From Priapulus caudatus (Eukaryota; Priapulida; Priapulimorpha; Priapulimorphida; Priapulidae): a stretch of DNA of 37,419 nt. The notes beneath the pieces are model-generated. The model saw only the letters and a program-made list of their open reading frames with translations, was not told the DNA's origin and made no database searches. Both the position numbers and the translations under genes were made by a program. Positions 29,767 through 37,419 of the stretch are shown one piece after another. Position 1 is the first letter of the stretch. The number at the start of each line of letters is the position of its first letter. The stretch spans positions 196,955 through 234,373 of the forward strand of contig NW_014577350.1 in NCBI RefSeq assembly GCF_000485595.1. The letters are read 5' to 3'.

Positions 29767-30980
29767 ACCTGCCTGCCTGTCTTTCTATCTGCTTGCCTAC
29801 CTGCCTGCTTTCGTGACCTGCCTCCTGCCTATCCTACCTCCCTTCCTAGCCTACCTGCCTGCCTGCCTGCCTGCTACCTACCCCTCCTGCCCTACCTACT
29901 GCTCCTGCCTGCTTTTCTACTTGCCTCCTCCTGCTACCTGCCTGCTGCCTAGCCTGCCCCGCTTTTACCTGCCTCGCTGCCTACTGCCTGCTGCCTAGCC
30001 TACCTGCCTCCTCCTGCTTTCTACCTGCCTCCTGACCTACCTACCTCCCTCCTGCCTACCTGCGCTGCTTTCTACTGCTGCCTTTCTACCTGCCTCCTGC
30101 CTACCTGCTTGGCTGTCTACCTGCTTACCTACCTGGCTGCCTACCGGCCTGCTCTGCCGTACCTGCCCTTACCTGCCTGCCTGCTACTGCCTACCTGCCT
30201 GCTGCCTACTTTGCTGCCCTACCTGCTGCTGGACTACTGCCCTACCTTGCCTACCTGCCTACCTGCCGCCTGGCCTGCTAGCTAGCGTGCCTGGCGCTAC
30301 CTGCCTACTGCCTACCTGCCTGCTGCCTAGCGTGCCTACCTGCCGGCTGCCCTATCTGCGCTACTGCCCTACCTGGCCTACCTGCCTACCTCCTGCCTAG
30401 CTGCCTACCGCATGCCTCTGCCTACCTATGCTGCCTTGCCCTATACTAGCCTACTGCCCTGCCCTGCCTAGCTGCACTGTCTACCTGGCTACCCTCCCCA
30501 TGCCTACGCTGCTGCTGCCTTAAGCTTGCTTGCTACCTGCGCCTACCTGTCCCTACCTGCCCTACCTGCTGCTGCCCTAGCTTGGCCTGCCTCCGGCTGC
30601 CTATCCCTTGCCTGGCCACTGCCTAGCTGCTTCCTACCCTTACTGACACTCCGGCTGCCTATCTGCCTGCATTGCCACCTGCCCTTAGCTGCCTGCCTAC
30701 CTGCCTACCTGCCTACCTGCCTGCTTGCCTAGCTGCCTTACCTGCGGCTGCCTATCTTGCCTACTGCCTTGCTGCCTAGCTGCTGCCTACCTGCCCCTAC
30801 CTGCCTGTGCCTAGCTGCCGTGCCTACCCCTGCGCCTACCTGCCTGCGTTGCTATCTGCTAACCTGCCTGCTGCCCTAGCCTGCCTGCCTACCTGCCCTA
30901 CCTGCCTACCTGCCCTGCTGCCACAATGAGCTGCCTTACCTGCCGGCCTGCCTGTGCCTGCCTGCCTGCTGGCTGCTGCT
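29767..30980 (+). repeat. CCTGCCTAC array of unit 2, irregular
   Basis: Counterpart of 26886-27770, about 330 bp longer, with many broken words (CCTGCGCTG, CTGCCCTAC). Length and phase should not be trusted. Confidence 0.88.
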
Positions 30981-31510
30981 GTCTGTGTACGTACGTCCTA
31001 GCCACAATTACTGCTCTCTGCTGCCCTGTACTGCCGCTATCACTGCCACGCGCAAAGCGGTTACGACCACTGGTAGCTAACTGGCTGGCCTTCCGCAGTA
31101 ATATACTGCGTATAATAGTAGCTTACTGATACCGCACACGTACCGCCTGCCGGCTAATGCAACCTGATATTTGTTACGGCTACTGTTACCTGCACCGCCA
31201 CTGCTTACTGCCGATCTACTGCTGTGACTGCAATAGCAATGGCTACTGCTACTCTCACTGCTACTTCTCACTGCCCCTACTACACGCTGCTGGCTAAGCT
31301 ATTGCTGCCCTATTTTCCCTATTGCTGTTCTGCTGATTCACCTGCCTGCTACTGCTACTTTGTTGTGGTATGTTGTTGGTTGTTGTTGTGATTGTTGTTT
31401 TTGCTTTGTTGTTGTTGACTGCTGCCTGCTTGCTGACTACTACTACTACTACAAGATATTTCTATTGCTAGTTTCTACTACTGTGCTGCTGCTCCTCACA
31501 CACACAAAAG
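30981..31510 (+). repeat. Trinucleotide-rich block of unit 2
   Basis: Counterpart of 27771-28275. The GTT run is broken and shorter (TTGTTGGTTGTTGTTGTGATTG), and extra C bases interrupt CTG runs. Confidence 0.85.
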
Positions 31511-32295
31511 TTTGTTCTACAGAAATAGGTTGCCACAGGGATGTACAGTAAAATACTCGAAGTCCCTCTATAACACTATATATGCCCGGCAACGCAATAG
31601 TAATATGAAATCCAAATGTTTGGATGACATTAAATATTGCGTACGTACATGGATTGAATGAAGTCTGTTATTATTTGAGCATCTGTACTGAGTATGATGG
31701 TCTAATGGCTGAGAAAACACTTCATCACCAAATTGTCGCCATAATTAGGTTAGTTCATTAGCATACAACGTTCGTGTTTGGGTTTATCTTCGTCGTGCAA
31801 TGATGGTTTAGCTGATTCATTGAGAATGCTTTTATTAGATTGACGTTATTTCTGCGCCCAGCTGATCTGTTCCATAACTATATTAATTTCGTTTTGCTTA
31901 GTTTACTGTCTTTCGCACGTGTTTATACACGTATGCACGTTAAACGTGGCGTACATTTAGGCGGTTCCGCCGTGCGTCGGTGTGTAATGAGTTGCCTGTT
32001 ATTATCATGGGTACCTAAGCCCGAGTTGCTGCCGCATTGTTTCACAGTCAACATCAGGGCTCCGGTAACTGTCATGCGTTTGCCGCGCCAGTGTGGTTCG
32101 AATATTACGCTGTCATTTTCGACCGGATCGAATATTTCAACCTGCTGATATATGTAAATAAAGAGAAACGCGATAAGAGTTCTCGAGCGCGTTGTCTGTC
32201 ACGTAGCAGATCAGTCTCGACGTGTGCGATCAGCTCACTACAGCGTCGGGATTCTTACGCGCCACGGGTCTCCGTACGTACCATACATATGGCCT

Positions 32296-32377
32296 CAGGG
32301 ATGATATGAATCATGACAAATTTTTTGCGCGAGGTTGTAAACATTTGTAGATGTTTTTGTCGTAATTCACATCCCTG
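32296..32377. mobile_element. Diverged CAGGAG-family hairpin in duplication unit 2
   Basis: Duplicate of 29052-29137, with CAGGGATGATATGAATCATG at the left and CACATCCCTG at the right. It arose with the large duplication and is not an independent insertion. Confidence 0.45.
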
Positions 32378-32666
32378 ATACCGCATTCATGGCCAGGTGT
32401 TTTCTTTGCTGGACACGCCGTACACGACATTCCGGCTTGCGACGATAGGCAGGCGAGGGCCTCCGGAGGAACGCTGTCAGGTGCTACATGAACTAGCCGA
32501 TCAGATTATCTTAATTCATGTATTCTCTAGCCAATGCTTATTGCCCTTCGTAAATCGTGCTACCTACAGCGAGCGCTTGAACGGTCGCCGTAGGAAGCGC
32601 GCTTGTGGTGATATGCATTAGCGTAGAGAGATACGAGGGAGCGCGAGATTGTAGGGATTCGCTTGG

Positions 32667-32995
32667 TAGGAAGCTCGCAGAACACTGCTGTTGAGTGCTT
32701 ACAGGGACACGTGAGAGCATTGTAGGGATGTATGTAGGAAGTGTATAACACTGCTGCTGTGTGCTTACAGGAACACGTGAGAGTATTGTAGGATGGATGT
32801 AGGAAGTGTATACACTGCTGTTGTGTGCTTACAGGGACACGTAGAGGTATTGTAGGGATGGATGTAGCGAAAGAATGATAGAACGACTGCTGTTGCAGTG
32901 CTTACAGGGCACACGTGGAGTATATGTAGGGATGGATGTAGGAATCAAAAAAAAAAAATTATAGAACACTGCTGTTGTGTGCTTACAGGCGAGTA
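32667..32995 (+). repeat. ~65-72-bp minisatellite, about five units
   Basis: Each unit holds GTAGGAAG, AACACTGCTGTTG, TGTGCTTACAGG, GACACGTGAGAG and ATTGTAGGGATG. A single unit closes duplication unit 1 at about 29398-29463, while the array is expanded here. One unit contains a 12-A insert near 32948. Confidence 0.88.
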
Positions 32996-35000
32996 CGTCC
33001 AGCTACGACATGGCGCTGATGGGCGAGGCACACGGACTTCATCACGACCTATGCTTTAGCCAACCCGCACCTGCGCCTACGATCGTCAGTGGCTGCTGCG
33101 AGCGGTTCGCCAACCTACCTGAATCCACCCAAGCAGTTCACTCACAACTTTCCAGGTATGGCGGTACGGCGCCATGGCCTGCGCGCCTGCCGGCCATGGC
33201 CTGGCATGCCATCACAGCGCGGCTGCATGCGTGACCACACCGCCACCGAGTTTTTCCTCGCGCGGATGCATGCAGATTCCGGTTTGCGTCGCTGTATTTC
33301 GCACATTGTTTTTCCAATTGCTACGCCTTTTCTGTTGATCGCATATACCGCCACTTCGCCTGCAAGAGAGGAGGGATTGGCGGGCTGGGTTAAGTGTGTC
33401 GAAGAGGGTAATTTTTTTACAGTGGGTATTTTCCTTATCTAGCATTATGTGCAGGGATAGAGAAAGATGGGTTATACAATCTAGGTAGTTCGTACTTACG
33501 TAGTGTTCTGTGTGTTAAGGGTCGGGAACTGTTATAGCAAAGGGGAGAGTGACGGGCGAAGGTTGTATCAAGTAAGCCTCCTGCTTCATAATAAGATTTG
33601 CCGAGCACGAAATTCTGTGAAAATTGTATGCATTAATTTTTAATAACGTGTATATGGAATTCTTTATTACGGCAAAGGAGAACATCATTTGCGCTGGGTT
33701 AAATGAGGCATTACGTGTTGCGAAAATGTTTCAAGCCTTTGTTGTCACATCCATATGTAGCTAGCCGACAATTCATGTGCTTATTATGGCGTGCTGCCCG
33801 CACTTAAATTTTCTGTGATTCATCTTTATTTTTTTCACTATTTAAATCATTTATGCATGAACTTAAGACTTTTGTGCATATTTTGCGTTCTTAATTTTCT
33901 TCACCAATTAAAATGTAAGAATCGGAAATAATAGTAACATTAACAATTAAGCGATTTTACAGAAGGGATTTTTTGGAAGTCGTGCATTAAATGTTTCGAA
34001 AGACTAAATCGCTAAGCCTTCATTAGTTCAAACCCCACGCGCTGTATTTCATACGGCATGTTTAAAATGTTCAGTCGTTGCTTTAGCCTACTTATAGCAC
34101 AATGTCACTAAAACATCATGAGGCCATCGTAATTATCACAAGCAATTGATTCCGTAAATCCTAATTGCCACATTTGAAATCGAATAGCTGTTCATGCCAC
34201 CTTTTATATATCTCATCTGAACTGTCCGTGTGCCTTTTCAGAAACCTCGCTTGCTAAATTGTGTCTGTGTTTCAGAAGCCAAGATGAGTCCGCTGTTTCC
34301 ACTGACAGAAACTCATGAATAGCTCCGATTACTTGCGAGGAAAACCATATAGCGGAGAGAGACGTCCGTTCATTCCAAGCGGTAGGTGAAGCATGTCTTC
34401 ATTTCATCCGGGCACGGGTTACGCCGCGTGTGTGCGGATTTTCAGTCCTAATAATTCATCTAGCTTGCCGCAATCCTTGATGCCATTTTCGCAGGAAGCA
34501 TAACGCGGTGTACTGTGAATTATGTTAGAGCTAGAGGTAGAGATTCTCTAGGAGGCGCACGACGAGAGCTAGTTTATTGACGGTCGGAAGGCGAGTTTAA
34601 TTCGATTGCGGAATGTTATTACCACGGAACCTGCCTGACGGCAAGCCTAGATTACGTCTTGTTGCATATTATCCAACGCTGAAGGTGGGGCGGCGGGCGG
34701 GGGAATGAAGAGGAAATGGCCTGCCAATTCGACTCGAGAAGATTTGCAGAAGCTACAATCACACGATGTTCCCTTTTGCAGCTTTGACGGATGTGAGTGG
34801 AAGGTTGCACGGAGACAGATGCATTACACGATTTGACAAAATGTTCAAGAGCAAATCTTCAATGATATTTTAAAAAAGCTTAGATTCCTTCCGCCCGCCT
34901 ATACTATGTGGACATTGGCTCATTAGGGCGTAGCCTATCTATCCGTATTCCCGTAACCCTGAGGCCCGCAGCTGCTTTCACAGTAATGCCTACAGATGGA
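32996..35000. other. Unassigned sequence
   Basis: About 2 kb without bounded elements. Overlapping opposed frames at 32977-33445 carry no known domain. The right part (33450-34900) is AT-rich and looks single-copy. Confidence 0.4.
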
Positions 35001-35006
35001 TGATTC

Positions 35007-35066
35007 CAAGGAGTTAATGAGACAAATGGAAAGAATTTTGAAAGCATTTTGTCTTATTATCTCCTG
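35007..35066. mobile_element. 60-bp CAGGAG-family hairpin, partly decayed
   Basis: Left arm CAAGGAGTTAATGAGACAAA. Right arm reversed CAGGAGATAATAAGACAAAA. The right flank ATGATAT (after one extra C) and the left flank ATGATTC agree at 5 of 7. The arm is close to that at 3238 (GAGTTAATAAAGACAAA). Confidence 0.65.
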
Positions 35067-35074
35067 CATGATAT

Positions 35075-35984
35075 TGTGCAGCACTACGTTACTGTGTGAT
35101 CATTATGGACGGAGTCGGTAGCACGTGCGGGAACTAGTGGTGATCACGCTTGACATAAGAGTATACACCGTATTAGAATTCGAGGGAGGACATCAGGATT
35201 CTCTGGATAGGCGAAGCGTTCCAGTGAATGTTGGAACACGATGGAGCCGAAATAGTATTTATTTTCGTAGAGGGACACACACATTCTAGTCTATGTATCT
35301 GTCTACCCTTACTTGGTCTGTCTGTGTCTGGTCTGTCTGTCTGTCCTGTCTGTCTGTCGCTCTTCTGCGGTCTGTCTTTCTTTCTGTTCTGTGTGTGCGG
35401 TGCGTTGCTGTGTCGTACCTACACGTGCGTGGCATTATATTATACTAGTCGCTTCGATTAGCAGCCGCCACTGCACTAGGAATTTTGTTTCGATGCTTAG
35501 TTCTTCGTATGCCGTTGTATCTTCTAAGATCGACCAAGATGCAAGGCTATACTGTCAATATATACAGCCTTTGTGCCGCGTCTTAATCTACCTTACCTTT
35601 AATTAGGCTCCTCTTACCCCTATCTATACCTTTATATATAAAAACTTATATTAGGTTAAGGTACAGTACCTGGTACCTTAGCTTATCCTATTTCACACTA
35701 GGCAAATCTTCTGCCAAAGCCACTAAAAATCGAAGAATGCAGACTACAAGTGTGCTTGCCAATCCCCTTTACCCAACTGTGAACCATTTCTTCGGAAAGC
35801 TCCATCCAAGGAATTGCCACAAGTTCCAGCAGCGCATTATTTCGCCTTGTAATTGACGCGCAATCTTTCAACCTGGATTGCAGTTCGAAATCCAAGCCTG
35901 CGCCATTCAATCGTCTGCAGATCGATAACTTATGGCTTGCCACGATTGTCTAGAGGTGCCGGATCCAAGGAACTCACTCGGTAC
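35075..35984. other. Unassigned sequence with CTGT repeats
   Basis: CTGTCTGT-rich tract at about 35311-35395. A small AAGGTAC...GTACCTT hairpin near 35658-35681. A minus-strand 81-residue frame at 35698-35943 (containing AIPWMELSEEMVHSW) has a fairly protein-like composition but no family I can name. Confidence 0.4.
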
Positions 35985-36469
35985 AACTTATCTGCTGATT
36001 ACCACCTTGAAATCTCAATTTGCTTGTGTGATTATCTAGTTCTAGAGGTTAACTTAAAACTCATGGCTTAATTGTGCAATTATCCACAGGAGGTCATGCT
36101 AGAAAACTTCGTTGCTTGCGCGATTATTTGATGGAAGTGTACACTTGAATCTCATTGCTATGTGTAATTTTCCAGGGTCAATGCCTCAAAAATCTCTATC
36201 CTTGGTCTGATCACTTGCCAGAGGTTCACTGCCCTCGAGATAATTCTCATGCGCCGCTATGCGAATTTATCTGAAATTAGTTAACAGCATCGAAACTCTC
36301 ATTTGCTTGTGTACGTATCACAGAGGTTACAAATCTTAGAAAATCTTACATTCGGTGGTTTATCCACACAAGAGGTTTCAAAAACTCCTTCCTTGTGCGT
36401 ATTATCCACGGAGTGCACGCTCGGAAATCTCATGGCTTGTGTAATTAATTCAAGAGGCTTACTATGTTG
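35985..36469 (+). repeat. Degenerate ~50-bp tandem repeat (GATTATCCACAGAGG)
   Basis: Words like GAAATCTCATTTGCTTGTG and GATTATCCACAGAGGTTAC recur about every 50 bp with heavy drift and indels. The same GATTATCCACAGAGG word closes the following array at about 37380. Confidence 0.7.
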
Positions 36470-37395
36470 ATTATATCATGTGGATTTCTTACCTGTATTG
36501 TCAGTGATTATCGCATGTGCATTATTCATGTGATCTTACCTTATGTCATGTGTTATATTCATGGGATCTTACCTTATGTCATGGTTATTATCTCATGTGA
36601 TTATCTCATGTGATCTGTACCTTATGTCATGTGATTAACCTGCATGTGATCGTACCTTATGTCATGTGATTATGCTCATGTGATTATTACTCATGTGATT
36701 TACGTATGTACCCCCCCCCCGCAAATTGTGATTATCTCATGTGATCTTACCTTATTGTCATGTGATTATCTCACGTGCATCCTTACCCCTCTATCGTCAT
36801 GTGATTATTGCATGTGATCTTACCTCTATGTCATTGTGTATTATCTCACGTCTGATCTTACTATATGTCATGTGTTATCTCACGTGATCTTACCTTATGT
36901 CATTGTGATTATCCTCATGATGTCTTACCGTTATGTCATGTGATTATCTCATGTTGATCTTACCTGTATGTCATGTGATTATCTTCATGGTGATCTTACT
37001 TATGTCATGGCTATGATCTCATGTGGATTTTACCCTTATGTCATGGTTGATTATTCATGCTGATCTTACCTTATCTCACGTGATCATCTCATTGTGAATC
37101 TTACCTTATCTCATGTGATTCTTACTCTATCTCATGTGATCTTTACCTTATGTCAATGTGATCTTACTTATCTCATGTGATCTTACCTAATATCTATGCT
37201 AATCTCGCTTACATATTCATGCGAGATCTCACTGTGATCTTACCTCGTATACCGTGTGATTGTCTAGAGGTTACTCATGTGATCTCATGCTGATCTTACC
37301 TTATCTCCATGCGAGTTCTCATCTGTTTTAACTTATCTCATCGATTATATCATCTGATCTTACCTCATCTCGCATTGCGATTATCCACAGAGGCT
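36470..37395 (+). repeat. ~31-34-bp tandem array (TGTGATTATCTCATGTGATCTTACC)
   Basis: The unit is approximately ATTATCTCATGTGATCTTAC plus CTTATGTCATGTG, repeated about 25 times. Random one-base indels (TGTTGATC, TGGTGATC) occur in most units, and a C10 run interrupts at about 36710-36719. Shortened units alternating CATGTG and CACGTG appear toward the end. Confidence 0.85.
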
Positions 37396-37419
37396 CCGCC
37401 GCAGATCTTCCACGAACCT

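Larger units (their letters stand above)
29464..32731 (+). repeat. Direct duplication, unit 2 (~3.27 kb, indel-rich)
   Basis: Same order as unit 1 but longer, because of scattered single-base insertions and a longer CCTG array. Example: GTACCTAGCCCGAG in unit 1 appears as GTACCTAAGCCCGAG here. Such differences occur every 10-20 bases, mostly one extra base, including outside simple repeats. This pattern fits uncorrected long-read sequence better than natural divergence, so frames here are unreliable. Confidence 0.85.

Noticed and set aside
35698-35943. 81-residue minus-strand frame with protein-like composition
   Set aside because: Short, no known family, no flanking exon signals I can confirm. 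Worth a translated search but not a call.

Overview
This 37.4 kb window looks like intergenic DNA from an animal nuclear genome, most likely a marine invertebrate. A mollusc or other lophotrochozoan is my best guess, inferred from the repeat types; no gene proves it. I found no protein-coding gene I can defend: the open frames are short, scattered on both strands, often made of simple repeats, and match no family I recognise. The content is non-autonomous DNA transposons, foldback elements, microsatellites, interstitial TTAGGG-type telomeric repeats, a tRNA-like SINE head and one LTR-like block.

The most striking content is a family of very short inverted-repeat insertions. Each begins CARGAG and ends with its reverse complement, and most lie between 7-bp direct repeats (perfect at 3397, 3486, 9432, 11418, 12535, 17561, 19544 and 26177; 6 of 7 at 3238). 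Copies are usually only 31-99 bp, little more than two termini back to back; one is 514 bp (3486-3999). The termini follow the pattern CARGAG-NNN-ATAA, usually continuing TGACAAA. The NNN slot differs between copies (TTA, CGT, CTA, TCC, CAG, TAT) but agrees between the two arms of nearly every copy. Decayed or half copies lie at 4122, 4917, 15095, 20546, 29052, 32296 and 35007.

Other elements have clear boundaries. hAT-type MITEs with 8-bp duplications lie at 6166-6622 and 20294-20782, and a hAT-like element with 5-bp flanking repeats at 25311-25812. A MITE family with 9-bp duplications and internal telomeric repeats has two copies, 7476-7742 and 16615-16843, with interiors in opposite orientation. 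A compound foldback element with a 9-bp duplication lies at 18336-18740, and a pogo/Tc1-type element with TA duplication at 13354-13891. Foldbacks without clear duplications lie at 518-1112 and 22037-22244. A dispersed ~0.8 kb repeat occurs at 4266-5070 and 14461-15240.

The right third is different. 26622-29463 and 29464-32731 are a direct duplication dominated by CCTG/CCTAC and trinucleotide repeats. The second unit differs by dense scattered single-base insertions and deletions. The tandem array at 36470-37380 shows the same pattern. This resembles unpolished long-read sequence or gap filling, so reading frames, unit lengths and perhaps the duplication itself should not be trusted there.
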